Of a stretch of DNA of 64,000 nt, positions 44,058 to 53,554 are shown one piece after another. The notes beneath the pieces are model-generated. The model did no database searches. It was not told the DNA's origin and saw nothing but the letters and a program-made list of their open reading frames with translations. Every line of letters begins with the position of its first letter. The stretch's first letter is position 1. Source of the stretch: Opitutales bacterium. Lineage in GTDB: Bacteria > Verrucomicrobiota > Verrucomicrobiia > Opitutales > Oceanipulchritudinaceae. Both the position numbers and the translations under genes were made by a program. The stretch covers positions 1 to 64,000 of the forward strand of contig SLNJ01000034.1 in NCBI GenBank assembly GCA_007133065.1. Reading direction: 5' to 3'.

Positions 44058-44939
44058 TCAGTGAGCATGCTCGGCCTCCTCAGAGTCGTGGTTGCAGATC
44101 AACCCTATATAGACGGCCGTGAGGAGCGTGAATACAAGCGCTTGCACGAAGCCGATCAGCAGTTCGAGGAAATAGAATGGAATCGGAATAATCAACCCCT
44201 GCAATAGGGTCGTCCCGCTCAATGCGGTCATACCGGAAAGCAGGTTCTCCCCGCCGAGAACGTTCCCGAAGAGGCGGAAGGAAAGGGAGACGAGCCGAAG
44301 CAGGATCGAGATCACTTCGATCAGGCCGACGAATATGAACACAAGGAAGAGGGAATAATAGATGGCCACCGGCGTTCCCGCGCGTTCGGCCTTATTCCCG
44401 AAGAGGTCGTATGCAAGAACGCGGAACCCGGCAAATCTGAGCACGTAGAAAATCCACGCGAAAAAGGAGACCAGCGCCAGGCCGAGCGTCATGTTCAGAT
44501 CGGCGTTGGCCGGACGCATGAAATAGTGAAAACTGCCGTCCTCCCGGACCATTCCGAAGGTCCCCACCCCCGGCAGCATGCCGCTCCAATTATGAATCAG
44601 GATGAAGGTGAAGAACGCCACGAGCAGCGGAAAGGTCGGTTTCACCATGTGCTTGCCTACGATCGGCTCGATCAGGCCGCGGACGCCTTCGACCACGGAT
44701 TCGACAACCACCTGGCCGCCGTCCGGAACCAGTTTCGGGCGACGCACCGCGGCGCGAATGACCAGGATGAGTGCGATGGAAACGATCCACCCGGTCACCA
44801 TGGCGTTTGTGATCGGGAGGCCGAACACACGCGTTAGCTCATAGGCGTACGGGGCGACACTGCCGTCGCCAGCGTGGAGTCCCGGCGCGGTGACGAGCAA
44901 AAACAGCCCGACTGGCAAAATCGTTGCAATTCGTGGCAT
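44058..44939 (-). CDS. atpB: ATP synthase a subunit
   Basis: The membrane stator that passes ions to the c ring. 293 residues with 5-6 hydrophobic segments. The essential Arg is in 'SLSFRLFGNVLGGENLL'. It starts with a cleavable-looking signal sequence (MPRIATILPVGLFLLVTAPG, then LHAGDG), as in some other phyla. The ATG at 44939 is chosen for this reason. It opens the operon; no atpI or atpZ precedes it. The promoter should lie in 44940-45073; I see TTGACT at about 45021 on the minus strand but no matching -10. Confidence 0.94.
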   Translation of the reverse strand: MPRIATILPVGLFLLVTAPGLHAGDGSVAPYAYELTRVFGLPITNAMVTGWIVSIALILVIRAAVRRPKLVPDGGQVVVESVVEGVRGLIEPIVGKHMVKPTFPLLVAFFTFILIHNWSGMLPGVGTFGMVREDGSFHYFMRPANADLNMTLGLALVSFFAWIFYVLRFAGFRVLAYDLFGNKAERAGTPVAIYYSLFLVFIFVGLIEVISILLRLVSLSFRLFGNVLGGENLLSGMTALSGTTLLQGLIIPIPFYFLELLIGFVQALVFTLLTAVYIGLICNHDSEEAEHAH

Positions 44940-45073
44940 GCGATCGAACAGGTGACGTATGCGCCGGCAGCGGCGGCAAAGAGCAATGACTTGCAACAGA
45001 CCTCACGAGCAGTCAATGATAAGTTCGTTTTTCAGCTGGTTTGCCCGGTATTTTTGCGAATCCGAGCCATATT

Positions 45074-45313
45074 ATGCCAAAACCAAAGGATCTCACGCCG
45101 GGGTTGTTCGACCTGGGCAAGGCGGGCCGATTCCGGCCCTCTCCCCCTCCGGCGCCGGTGCATCGACACCGCTCCCGGCCGCCGGGTCCCGCCGCTCCCC
45201 CCGAGCGGCGCCTCGCGCGCGACTGGGCCACCGGAACCGTCTATGCGGTGTTAATCGCAGTCGTTGTGCTTCAGGCCGCGATGGTCTGGTGGATCAGCGC
45301 GGCTCGACTATGA
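45074..45313 (+). CDS. small proline-rich single-span membrane protein
   Basis: A 79-residue hypothetical protein that I do not recognise. It has a basic, Pro/Arg-rich N-terminal half ('SPPPAPVHRHRSRPPGPAAP') and one C-terminal membrane helix ('GTVYAVLIAVVVLQAAMVWW'). The ATG at 45074 is used. It is divergent from the ATP synthase operon, and its last 20 bases overlap the end of the NfeD-like gene on the other strand. The composition (arginines next to a hydrophobic helix) favours a real gene, but there is no family support. Confidence 0.5.
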   Translation: MPKPKDLTPGLFDLGKAGRFRPSPPPAPVHRHRSRPPGPAAPPERRLARDWATGTVYAVLIAVVVLQAAMVWWISAARL

Positions 45314-45761
45314 CGCGGAAGTTGTCCTGCGCGACGACCCGCACCTCGGTCTCTGGAGCAAGCATGCCCCGGCGCGAGGAGGCCTCGTATTGCCGGCCGT
45401 CGATCCTAACCACGCCGGTCGGGTTGAGGCGGGTCACGGTCACCCCCTCCTGTCCCACTCTCGACTCGCGCGATTGCTCGTACAGCGCGGTGGAGTCGAC
45501 CCGCTCCTCCCGCAAGAGGAAGCGTCGCGCAAACCGGTTGCGTCCAATCCACTTCAGTTCGACGACGAGAAAGAGCAGGGCGACGGCCAGACTCCCGCAG
45601 AGGGTCAGAACGCCCGCGAGCAGTCCGAACTCCGCGTACGCGAAGTAACTCGCCGCCAGCAGGGCGACGGAGCCGATGGTGAACAGTACGCCGCCCGGGA
45701 CGAAAATCTCGAAGAAGTAGAACGCCAGGGCGATCAGGATGCAGAGGGCGATAATCTCCAT
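45294..45761 (-). CDS. NfeD-like membrane protein
   Basis: A 155-residue protein with 2-3 N-terminal membrane helices ('ILIALAFYFFEIFVPGGVLF', 'LLAGVLTLCGSLAVALLFLV') and a C-terminal OB-like domain ('GVVRIDGRQYEASSRRGMLA'). It belongs to the NfeD family, which works with membrane proteases and flotillin-like (SPFH) proteins in quality control. It is directly downstream of the long NfeD gene (3-base gap). No SPFH-domain gene follows. Confidence 0.85.
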   Translation of the reverse strand: MEIIALCILIALAFYFFEIFVPGGVLFTIGSVALLAASYFAYAEFGLLAGVLTLCGSLAVALLFLVVELKWIGRNRFARRFLLREERVDSTALYEQSRESRVGQEGVTVTRLNPTGVVRIDGRQYEASSRRGMLAPETEVRVVAQDNFRVIVEPR

Positions 45762-45764
45762 GGC

Positions 45765-47375
45765 TCACTTGTCGATCCTGCGGACGAGAAGGTAGAAGTT
45801 GCGGCGGCCTTCCACCTCGACTCGCGTACCCCGCTCGAGTGATCCCACGGAGACGGCCGCCTGATAGCGTTGGCCGTCGATCTCGATCTCGCCGTGGGGA
45901 AAGAGGTCGGTGACGGCGACCCCGACCGCGCCGGGCTCGGGGAGCGCGGTCTGCGGCGAGGTCGTGCTCGCGCCGCCGGCAGGCAGGGGGTTTGCGGGAC
46001 CCGTTGTGCTCTGCAGCACGAGTTTCCCGTAGACGGATGTCTGCGGGAGAAACCGCCAGATAATGATCAACCCGGCGATCATAACGAGAAGCGACAGACC
46101 TAGCGTCTGGAGCGGCTCGAGTAACATGCCAATCTCCAGTTGAAACGGGGTGCCGTCATCCCCTTCCGTGCCGCTCGGCCAGACATCGGTCAGCGACCAA
46201 AGCAGCGCGCCGAGGATGCAGAGGATTCCGAGGAACGCGAAGACGATCAGCCCTGGGAAGAGGAATATCTCCACGATCACGAGGATGACGCCCAGGAAGA
46301 ACAGGAGCACCGGCTCGTAGCCCGCGAGGCCGGCCACGTAGTTGCTCGCGAAAACGACGAGCAGGAGGACGATGCCGGCGAACCCGAAAACACCAAAGCC
46401 GGGGGTCTTGAATTCGATGAACAGCAACAACAGCCCGATCCCCAGCAGAACGGGGGCGATGCCGGCCATGTACCGAGCCAGTCCCTCCGACCACGTCAGC
46501 TCGACGCTGACCAGCTCGTAGTTATCCACCCCGTAACGCGTCTCCAGAAGCGCTTCGATCGTATCGTATATCCCCCGGCCCAGCAACGGGATGGGAGGCT
46601 CTCCGTAACGCTCCATCGCCTCCGGCGCGGTCAGTGACAGCAACTCCCCGGCAGGTTTGATGACCGCATCGTCGATGCGCAGTTCGAAATTCTCGTCCAT
46701 CATGGCGCGGATCACATCGGCGCGGTAGGGGTGCGCTCCCGCGACCGTGCGCACTTTCGCACGGAGGTAGCTGTTGATCTTCTCCTTGATCGTCGGGGGG
46801 ATCTCCTGCCCGCCGCCGGCCACGACCGCAGCCGACCCGATCAGTGCGCGCGGCGCGAAGTAGATATCGTCCGTCGCCGCGCTGATGTAAGCGCCGGCCG
46901 ACACCGCCTCGTCGTTCACGTACGCCAGCGTCTCGCCAGGGAAACGACTCAGGATCTCCATGATCTCAAGCGTCACGTCCAGCCGCCCCCCGGGAGTGTC
47001 GATTTCCAATAGGATTACATCCGCTTCGGCCGCGATCGCATCCTTCGTACCGCGACGCAGGATGTACTCGATCGGTTTCGAAATCTCGCCTTCGATCTGA
47101 AGGTGGTACACGGTGGCGGGACTGGGCGGGTGATCGTACTCCCCGACCCGGCTGAGCCGTTCGCGCACGGGATCGGGAAGGTCGTCGGGAGATACGGTTT
47201 CCGACCCGGTCGCGTCCGCCGGTTCGGGGTCGGAATGCTCCGCATCGGGCGATTCGGAATCGTCGTCCGGCATGACCAGGTCCATCTCGCCCGCAGCGCC
47301 GGCACAGGGCAGCAACAGGAGGATGGAAAGCCACAGGTGCGGCCAGGCGCGAGGAATTCTAAGGATCGAATACAT
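45765..47375 (-). CDS. NfeD-family serine protease (ClpP-like)
   Basis: A membrane protease of 536 residues. A signal peptide and an acidic region are followed by a ClpP-fold domain with a Ser in 'DEAVSAGAYISAATD' (nucleophile) and a Lys in 'PPTIKEKINSYLRAK' (general base), the Ser-Lys dyad of the NfeD1b/1510-N type. Four to five membrane helices follow ('GIAPVLLGIGLLLLFIEF'). A C-terminal OB-like NfeD domain ('GEIEIDGQRYQAAVSVGSL') ends the protein. It probably cleaves membrane proteins such as stomatin-like ones. It pairs with the short NfeD next to it. Confidence 0.9.
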   Translation of the reverse strand: MYSILRIPRAWPHLWLSILLLLPCAGAAGEMDLVMPDDDSESPDAEHSDPEPADATGSETVSPDDLPDPVRERLSRVGEYDHPPSPATVYHLQIEGEISKPIEYILRRGTKDAIAAEADVILLEIDTPGGRLDVTLEIMEILSRFPGETLAYVNDEAVSAGAYISAATDDIYFAPRALIGSAAVVAGGGQEIPPTIKEKINSYLRAKVRTVAGAHPYRADVIRAMMDENFELRIDDAVIKPAGELLSLTAPEAMERYGEPPIPLLGRGIYDTIEALLETRYGVDNYELVSVELTWSEGLARYMAGIAPVLLGIGLLLLFIEFKTPGFGVFGFAGIVLLLVVFASNYVAGLAGYEPVLLFFLGVILVIVEIFLFPGLIVFAFLGILCILGALLWSLTDVWPSGTEGDDGTPFQLEIGMLLEPLQTLGLSLLVMIAGLIIIWRFLPQTSVYGKLVLQSTTGPANPLPAGGASTTSPQTALPEPGAVGVAVTDLFPHGEIEIDGQRYQAAVSVGSLERGTRVEVEGRRNFYLLVRRIDK

Positions 47376-47447
47376 GTTGCTTCACATTGCAGCGTAACCC
47401 ATCCGATCCGGAAAACAAGCAGCAATCGTCCGCGATACGCCGATGCG

Positions 47448-48803
47448 CTACCTCGAACTCCGGTGTGCCGCATGGGATTGCGCCAGCCGGGCGCGGTCCG
47501 GTTTTCCCATGGCGTTGCGCGGCAACTCGCTCACGATTCGGATCTCCTTCGGGCGCTGGTGCGGGGCGAGGCGGGATCTGAGCCCCTGCATCAGTCGATC
47601 GAAACGACACCGTCCCGCGTCCTCCGGCAACACCAGGGCGACCACCCGCTCGCCCCACTCCAGGTCGGGCACGCCCACGACAACCGCGTCCGCGACTCCG
47701 TCGAGTTCCAGCAACGCGCGCTCCACCGTCTCAGGGAAGACCAGCTCTCCCCCGGTATTGATCGCGAAATCGACGCGCCCGAGCACGTGCAGGCTCCCGT
47801 TTTCATCGAGCGAGCCGCGATCTCCCGTCACAAACCCATCGGAGTGCTCCAGCGGGTCACCCGGGACATATCCTGCGCAAAGTGAATCCGCCCGCAACAC
47901 GATGCGCCCCGGGTGACCGGTGCGGGCCGGGGCGCCCGCAGCGTCCACGATCCCGACGGCGGCGTGGGGAAGCGCCCGGCCACACCCGGAGCCGCCCGCC
48001 AGGAATGCTTCCGGCGTGAGCAGCGTCACCGCCGCCGCACTTTCGGTCATCCCGTAGCACGGCGCCAGGGGAAGCCGCGCCGCCCGCGCCGCCTCCAGAG
48101 TCGCATCCGCCATCGCCCCTCCCCCGACCAGGATCGCCCGAAAATCACGCAACCACGGCAGCATTGAGGAATCGGCCAGCGCTCGCGACAGCTGAGTCGG
48201 CACGAGCGAGGTGCATTTTCCGGTCGAATCGCACCGGCGCCACCCGCCGCCAAGCAGCTCCCTCCAATCAGTGAAGCGAACCGATCCCGCGCCGTACAGC
48301 GCCCGAAATACCTGCATCAGGCCGCCGACATGATGGAGCGGCAACACGCAGAGCGCGTCGTAGCGTTCGACCTCAAGCCGGTCGCAGACCGCGCGGGCGG
48401 CCGCCATCAGGGTCGCCGGGGTGTGCCGTGCGAAACGGATAAGACCGCCGGTTCCTCCGGTGGGAATGAGCACCGATCCCGGCTCTCCCCAGGCATCCGC
48501 GGCCTCCCGTTCGCCCGCCGTCGCGTCATCGCCTCGAACCTCGCAGGATCCACCCTCCCCCAGAACGACATCCGGCAGCACCGCGGAGATGGCACGGTCC
48601 CAATCCCCGCGACTCCAGTCTGGGTTGGCCAAAGCGACGCGAGCCCCGGCTGCCGCCGCAGCGAACAAGGAAGCCGACAACCGTTCGGGGTCGCGTTCGC
48701 ACAGAAAAACGCGCACGCCGGTTCGCACCGGCGCGGGAAGCGATATCGGCGCCGGATTGCGACGCTGCCATCGCTCCCGCAGAGCCTGCCATGAATCATC
48801 CAT
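47448..48803 (-). CDS. menE: o-succinylbenzoate-CoA ligase-like (AMP-binding enzyme)
   Basis: An acyl-CoA ligase of about 451 residues, short for the family, as MenE is. It activates o-succinylbenzoate with ATP and CoA in menaquinone synthesis. Motifs: phosphate loop 'SVLIPTGGTGG', 'PCYGMTESAAAV', 'DGFVTGDRGSLD', and the catalytic Lys in 'LPRNAMGKPDR'. It lies next to menC on the same strand (36-base gap), which fixes the assignment. ATG at 48803; a GTG at 48809 would add two residues. Confidence 0.9.
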   Translation of the reverse strand: MDDSWQALRERWQRRNPAPISLPAPVRTGVRVFLCERDPERLSASLFAAAAAGARVALANPDWSRGDWDRAISAVLPDVVLGEGGSCEVRGDDATAGEREAADAWGEPGSVLIPTGGTGGLIRFARHTPATLMAAARAVCDRLEVERYDALCVLPLHHVGGLMQVFRALYGAGSVRFTDWRELLGGGWRRCDSTGKCTSLVPTQLSRALADSSMLPWLRDFRAILVGGGAMADATLEAARAARLPLAPCYGMTESAAAVTLLTPEAFLAGGSGCGRALPHAAVGIVDAAGAPARTGHPGRIVLRADSLCAGYVPGDPLEHSDGFVTGDRGSLDENGSLHVLGRVDFAINTGGELVFPETVERALLELDGVADAVVVGVPDLEWGERVVALVLPEDAGRCRFDRLMQGLRSRLAPHQRPKEIRIVSELPRNAMGKPDRARLAQSHAAHRSSR

Positions 48804-48839
48804 CCCCACGTACCGTATGTACGTAGTCGAATCCGCCGT

Positions 48840-49754
48840 TCAAGCAACCGGAAAACCCGGAGCAAAGCGGGACGGCGCCTCGGCGGCCAGCGCGCGGACC
48901 GCCGCCCCGCCCGGCCCAATCTCGAAAGCGGTCGAGTAGACAATCCGGTCCTCCCGTCCGCGACGCCATGCACGCAGCTCCCGCGGCGCCCCGAAAAGGG
49001 CGGGCTTGAGCACGAAGATTCCCGGCCACTCAGCACCGCAACGCTCCGCCTGTTCCCGGGTCGCCACCGACTCGTCCAGCGCAACACGAACACCGGAGGC
49101 CTCCGCCATCGATGCCATTTTCCGCTCGTATCCCGGCGGCATCGGCTGCTCGAGGAACTCGACACGCGGCTCGCCGGCCAAGGCCTCCATCCACGCCGCG
49201 CACCCCGCCGCGGAAAACGCACCGTTTGCATCCAGGCGGAGCCGCGCCTCAGCCGGCAAAGCGGCGAGCAGCTTCCGCAGGAGAACACGCTCGTCCTTTC
49301 CCTCCTCCACCCCGACCTTCCACTTGAACGTCCGGTACCCGTTGCTCCAATGCGATTGCCACGCCTCCAGAACAGCCGATCCGGCCGGGAGCAGCCGCGC
49401 CGCGCGAGGGGCCGCTGGAGCGGCCCCGCGCCTCCGCCCGACCCCGGACCCATCAAGCTCCTCCAGAGCGCAGCCGAACCCAAAGCGGGTGCACGGCCCG
49501 GCCGACTCGAGCGCGGCCTCCAGGAATGCATCCGTCCGATCCCCCTCCAACCGCCGACAAACGACCAGCGCCGCTTCGACAGTTTCCGTGCCGAACCACG
49601 GCACCGGCGCAATCTCCCCCGCGCCGCCGCGTCCCTGCTCGTCCTTCACCCGAACGACCAGGCTGGTGCGAACGCGCCACGTACCATGAGCCGTCACGAG
49701 CGGTTGCGCAAACGGCCGTTCGACACGCTGGAAGACAATTCGTATTTTGCGCAC
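48840..49754 (-). CDS. menC: o-succinylbenzoate synthase
   Basis: An enolase-superfamily enzyme that dehydrates SHCHC to o-succinylbenzoate. The catalytic 'KWKVG' (KxK), 'LRLDANGAF', 'EFLEQPMPPG', 'VALDESVA' and the second Lys in 'FVLKPALFG' are all there. 304 residues from a GTG at 49754. It is first in a menC-menE unit. The other men genes are not in this window. Confidence 0.93.
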   Translation of the reverse strand: MRKIRIVFQRVERPFAQPLVTAHGTWRVRTSLVVRVKDEQGRGGAGEIAPVPWFGTETVEAALVVCRRLEGDRTDAFLEAALESAGPCTRFGFGCALEELDGSGVGRRRGAAPAAPRAARLLPAGSAVLEAWQSHWSNGYRTFKWKVGVEEGKDERVLLRKLLAALPAEARLRLDANGAFSAAGCAAWMEALAGEPRVEFLEQPMPPGYERKMASMAEASGVRVALDESVATREQAERCGAEWPGIFVLKPALFGAPRELRAWRRGREDRIVYSTAFEIGPGGAAVRALAAEAPSRFAPGFPVA

Positions 49755-49862
49755 AGCCCCATATTTTCAATCCAGCGCCACCTTGCAAGACCGCTGGTCC
49801 CGGCCTCTCAGAAGTTTTTCCATTTGCAGTGCCGGGATCGTTCGGGCTTTCCTACGGAGACG

Positions 49863-50465
49863 ATGAGCGACTATGCGGGACATCTCCGACGCGCCCGGAT
49901 CCGACAGGCATCGCTTCGCGATGCGCTCGCGGAGCACTTTGCCGAACGAGACGAGTTTGTCCTCGAAATCGGGTGCGGCCACGGTCACTTCCTCGCAGCC
50001 TATGCCGCCGCACACCCGGAGGAACACTGCGTGGGATTCGATCTGGTGACACGCCGAATCGCCCGCGCCGAGAAGAAACGCCGGGATCGCGAACTGAACA
50101 ACCTCGCCTTCTTCAAGGCTGAAGTGGACGAGTTCCTCTTCGGGCTCCCCGCGCACGTCCGCATCACACGCATATTTCTACTGTTCCCCGATCCGTGGCC
50201 CAAGAAGCGCCACTGGAAGCATCGGCTCACCCGGTACGACCGGCTCGAACGCCTCGCGGCACGCACAAGCGACCACGGTGACCTCTTCTTCCGCACCGAC
50301 GATCACCCCTTCTTCGAGTGGACGGAAGAGACCATCCGCACACACCCCGCGTGGGAGGTGGTCCCCGAGCGCCCGTGGCCCTTCGAGGCCGACACCGTCT
50401 TCCAGGGATTCGCCCCCCGGCACTACTCGCTCTGCGCCATCCGCTGCCCGTCCAAGCCGACTTGA
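49863..50465 (+). CDS. trmB: tRNA (guanine-N7)-methyltransferase
   Basis: Methylates G46 in the variable loop of tRNAs with S-adenosylmethionine. 200 residues: SAM motif 'LEIGCGHGHFLAAYA', 'NNLAFFKAEV', the family signature 'FPDPWPKKRHWKHRL', and 'DLFFRTDDHPFFEW'. The ATG at 49863 follows CGGAGACG. A longer open frame upstream is antisense to menC. It is divergent from menC (108 bases between). Confidence 0.93.
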   Translation: MSDYAGHLRRARIRQASLRDALAEHFAERDEFVLEIGCGHGHFLAAYAAAHPEEHCVGFDLVTRRIARAEKKRRDRELNNLAFFKAEVDEFLFGLPAHVRITRIFLLFPDPWPKKRHWKHRLTRYDRLERLAARTSDHGDLFFRTDDHPFFEWTEETIRTHPAWEVVPERPWPFEADTVFQGFAPRHYSLCAIRCPSKPT

Positions 50466-50908
50466 ACGCAACATATCGAACTGCCTTCCGCCGTCTGCCG
50501 TCTGCCTGGATGCCCGTCCATTTCGGAGGGCGCGTGCCCCCTCGCGCCGCCGCGGCGAAATCGGAGCAGCAGGCTGAAATCCGCAGGGTGAGGGCACCCT
50601 GCCTCCGCAAGCGCATCCACCCGCCGCGCCACAGGTCGGCGCCGCAGGCGCGAGTTCTTTCGTCTGACGGCGAGTCGGGACTTGCCAACTCACGCGAAGT
50701 GCAGCGGCTATCGCGTGCCGCTTGCGGCACTATCGCGCGGCGAAGGTGCTATCGCCGCGGCGAAACCGCTACTCACTCACGCGAAGCGTGAAAAAGCACT
50801 CGGGCTTAGCCCGAAATAGCACTCACACACTCCCTGTCTCCTCTCCGCGGCTCTGCAACTGACCCCAGCACGCACGATCACAAGCAGCCCAAAGAGCCCA
50901 AAACACGG
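50466..50908. other. 443-base gap with a cluster of short perfect hairpins
   Basis: Non-coding. It holds three exact hairpins in 100 bases: GTGCCGCTTGCGGCAC (50715-50730), CACGCGAAGCGTG (50778-50790) and TCGGGCTTAGCCCGA (50800-50814), plus A-rich spacers between them. Repeat A copy 2 follows at 50859-50932. No gene is recognised. Confidence 0.55.
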
Positions 50909-50932
50909 TCAACTTTCAGTCAGGACTCGACA
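50859..50932 (-). repeat. dispersed repeat A, copy 2
   Basis: Same orientation as the copy at 761-838. It overlaps the last codons (V-L-T-E-S-stop) of the FtsX-family gene, whose 3' end it supplies on the minus strand. Because the first copy also supplies the end of a minus-strand frame, the element appears linked to gene ends. Confidence 0.75.
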
Positions 50933-53443
50933 GGGTGGGTGGCGGGTGGCGCCTCTGGAAAAAATGAGTCCGCACGCGAGGGTGAGGAGGCCGGCGGCGA
51001 GGATGACGGTGAGGGCGGTGGTCCACCGGGCCGCGAATCCGATCTCGAAGACGAAGCGTGCGAGGGCGTATCCGGCGCCGAGCGAGAGGATGACGCCGGC
51101 GGCGCCGCTGAGGAGTCCGACGATGAGGTATTCGAGGCTGAGGATGCCGCGCATCTGCATGCCGGAGGCGCCGAGGGTGCGCAGGAGGGCGCTCTCCTGA
51201 AGGCGCTGGTAGCGGGTGGTCCAGATGGCGCTCAGCAGGACGATGGCGCCGGTGCCGACTGTGAACGCGGCCATGAACTGGATGGCGAACGCGACGCGGC
51301 CCAAGACGGTGTCCAGCGTGTCGAGAAGGAGGGAGAGGTCGACCGCCGAGATGTTGGGATAGGCCTGAACGACGCGGTTCTGGAGGCGCGCGGCTGCCGC
51401 GCGGTCCTCCGCCCGGGTGACGAGGGCATAGAACGCCGGCGCCTCCTCGAGAACCCCCTCGGGGAAGACAAAGAAGAAATTCGTGCGGATCTGGCTCCAG
51501 TCGACCTCGCGCACGCTCGCGATGGTGGTGCGAATCGGCACGCCCTGGACGTCGAAGCGGAGTTCGTCGCCGAGCGAGAGCCGCAGCGTCTCTTTGATCC
51601 CCTCCTCAATCGAGACCGGTACGGGCTCGGGGCCGTCCCAGGAGCCGATCCACTCACCGGCGATCAGGCGTTCGGTGTCGGTCCGTTCCCCACGGAATGT
51701 GGAGCGGTATTCGCGGGTGTAGGCCCATGTGTCCGAGCCGGCGTCGCCGGCGTCGCGGCGGCGCTCGGCGACGGGAACGCCGTTGATCGCGCGCAGGCGC
51801 ATGGTCACGATCGGCGCGGTCTCGAACACGGGATGCCCGGCCGCTTCGACGGCGGCTATTGCGCCCTCTGCCTGGTCGGGTTGGATGTCGAAAAAGATCA
51901 GGTTCGGCGCGCCGGCGCGATCGGCAAGGGAGACTTCGCTCAGCAGCAAGTCGCGTGAGAGGTAGAGCGTGTGCAGGAGAAACACACCCATGCCGAGGGT
52001 GACCATGAGGAAAAGGGTGCGATTGTTCGGACGGTAGAGGTTGGCGACGGCCTGGCGGACGATAAAGGGAGCGCCGCGTCCGACAAATCGCCGCATTCCC
52101 CAGCGCAGCGCGCCTGCGAGCGCCCACAATACGACCAGGACGCACGCGAGCGCCGCCGCAAACCCGATCCCGTGCGCGACGCGCGCGGTCTGGGTCAGGC
52201 AGAACGCGAGCGCAAGGGCGACGATCGCGAGGACCGCACCCCAAAAGAGCGGATCCCGCCGCGTGGAGGGGGGTTCCACATCGGCGCGCAGGGCAGCCAT
52301 CGGGCTGATACGCCGCAGCGGAAGGAGCGGGAGAAGCGCGAAGAGCACCGCAACCAGCCATCCGAAAAACAGGCCGAATCCGACGACCTCCCAGGCGAGG
52401 AAGACCTCGACCGGAAAGGGCAGAAATGGAGCCAGTACCCCCGGCAAGAGGAACTGTACGGCCACGCCGAGGAGGGATCCGAACGCCGCCCCGGCGCATC
52501 CGACCGTAACCACCTGCAGCAGGTACACCGCGAACGCGCTCCGAATCGGCGCGCCAAGGCAGCGCAGCAGCGCGACGTTGGCGCGCTTTTCGCGCAGATA
52601 GATCTGGACCGCCCCCGCCACGCCAATCCCGCCCAGGAGCAGCGCGATGAATCCGGCGAGATTCAGAAAACTGTACAGGTTGTCGAGGTTGCGCCCGAAC
52701 TCCGCGGTCTCGCTCTCGACGGTGCGCACCCGGATGTTGTGTTCCTCGAACAACCCGCGCCGCTCCTCCCGCAGCATCGCTTGGCGCTCGCCGGTCAGTC
52801 CGTCCTCCCAACAGAAATAGACCCGGTGTCGCCGGATACTCCCGTAGGCGATCAGCTCGCTCTCCTCGAGGTGTCGCAGGTCGACGAAGACGCGCGGGGC
52901 GAAGACCCCGGCGAGGACCCGCTCGCCGGCGAACCGCGTCACGCTCCCGCGCAGGACGAACGCCTCGTCTCCAAGCCGGATCGGGTCCCCCCGCTCGAGT
53001 CCGAACTGGTGGAGGAGCGCCTCCTCGGCGAGGATCACCGGTTCCGGGCCGCCGCTCCACGTTGCGTCCGCGGGCTCGCGCTCGAAGGCGCCGTAGAACG
53101 GAAACCGCCCGTCGATCGCCCGCACGCGCACGAGTCGGGATTGCTCCTGCCGCGGGAACCACGCCATCGAGTTGAACGTCACCTCCCGCGTTTGCTCCCC
53201 GCCGAGCGCCGCAATCCAATCCTCCAACTCGGGGGGGAATGCGTGGAGGGAACTAAGCTCGAGGTCGGCGCCGAGCAGCGTCCGGGCCTGTTGATCCATT
53301 GTCGCCTCGAGGTTCGCGCGAAACCCGCGGATCGCGGTGAGGGCGGCGATCCCGCAGACGACGCACAGGATGAAGAGCAAAAGCGTCCGACGCCGTCCCC
53401 GGCTGTCGCGCCACGCAGTTCGAGCAATCCAGGGGAGATTCAT
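50909..53443 (-). CDS. ybbP: FtsX-family ABC transporter permease (YbbP-like)
   Basis: A permease of 844 residues with two FtsX modules, as in YbbP. Membrane helices occur near the N-terminus ('TLLLFILCVVCGIAALTAIR'), in the middle ('FLNLAGFIALLLGGIGVAGA') and in a C-terminal block ('FMAAFTVGTGAIVLLSAIWT', 'YLIVGLLSGAAGVILSLGAG'). Large periplasmic parts lie between them. It is the partner of the ATPase gene upstream on the same strand. In Escherichia coli ybbA-ybbP sits next to tesA, as here. Start: ATG at 53443; other ATGs at 53449 and 53479 are possible. Likely exports or extracts lipids or lipoproteins; the substrate is not established. Confidence 0.9.
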   Translation of the reverse strand: MNLPWIARTAWRDSRGRRRTLLLFILCVVCGIAALTAIRGFRANLEATMDQQARTLLGADLELSSLHAFPPELEDWIAALGGEQTREVTFNSMAWFPRQEQSRLVRVRAIDGRFPFYGAFEREPADATWSGGPEPVILAEEALLHQFGLERGDPIRLGDEAFVLRGSVTRFAGERVLAGVFAPRVFVDLRHLEESELIAYGSIRRHRVYFCWEDGLTGERQAMLREERRGLFEEHNIRVRTVESETAEFGRNLDNLYSFLNLAGFIALLLGGIGVAGAVQIYLREKRANVALLRCLGAPIRSAFAVYLLQVVTVGCAGAAFGSLLGVAVQFLLPGVLAPFLPFPVEVFLAWEVVGFGLFFGWLVAVLFALLPLLPLRRISPMAALRADVEPPSTRRDPLFWGAVLAIVALALAFCLTQTARVAHGIGFAAALACVLVVLWALAGALRWGMRRFVGRGAPFIVRQAVANLYRPNNRTLFLMVTLGMGVFLLHTLYLSRDLLLSEVSLADRAGAPNLIFFDIQPDQAEGAIAAVEAAGHPVFETAPIVTMRLRAINGVPVAERRRDAGDAGSDTWAYTREYRSTFRGERTDTERLIAGEWIGSWDGPEPVPVSIEEGIKETLRLSLGDELRFDVQGVPIRTTIASVREVDWSQIRTNFFFVFPEGVLEEAPAFYALVTRAEDRAAAARLQNRVVQAYPNISAVDLSLLLDTLDTVLGRVAFAIQFMAAFTVGTGAIVLLSAIWTTRYQRLQESALLRTLGASGMQMRGILSLEYLIVGLLSGAAGVILSLGAGYALARFVFEIGFAARWTTALTVILAAGLLTLACGLIFSRGATRHPPCRVLTES

Positions 53444-53554
53444 TTTCATGTATCGGTCACCGGTTGAACGGGAGATCATCGGATGTTCCCGGACGCCGCG
53501 TAGCGCGGCTCGATGGATAACCTTTTTGGAGCGTGGGCATGGACCTGGCTGTTG

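Noticed and set aside
49350-49862. Upstream extension of trmB
   Set aside because: It is antisense to menC and has no similarity to methyltransferases; the ATG at 49863 has a ribosome site.
50859-50932. Repeat A as an insertion sequence end
   Set aside because: No transposase or second terminal repeat is found within reach; it looks like an independent short repeat.
51971-53467. Plus-strand frame of about 498 codons opposite the FtsX-family gene
   Set aside because: The translation is a string of charged residues (Arg, Glu, Asp) typical of the complement of a hydrophobic GC-rich gene.
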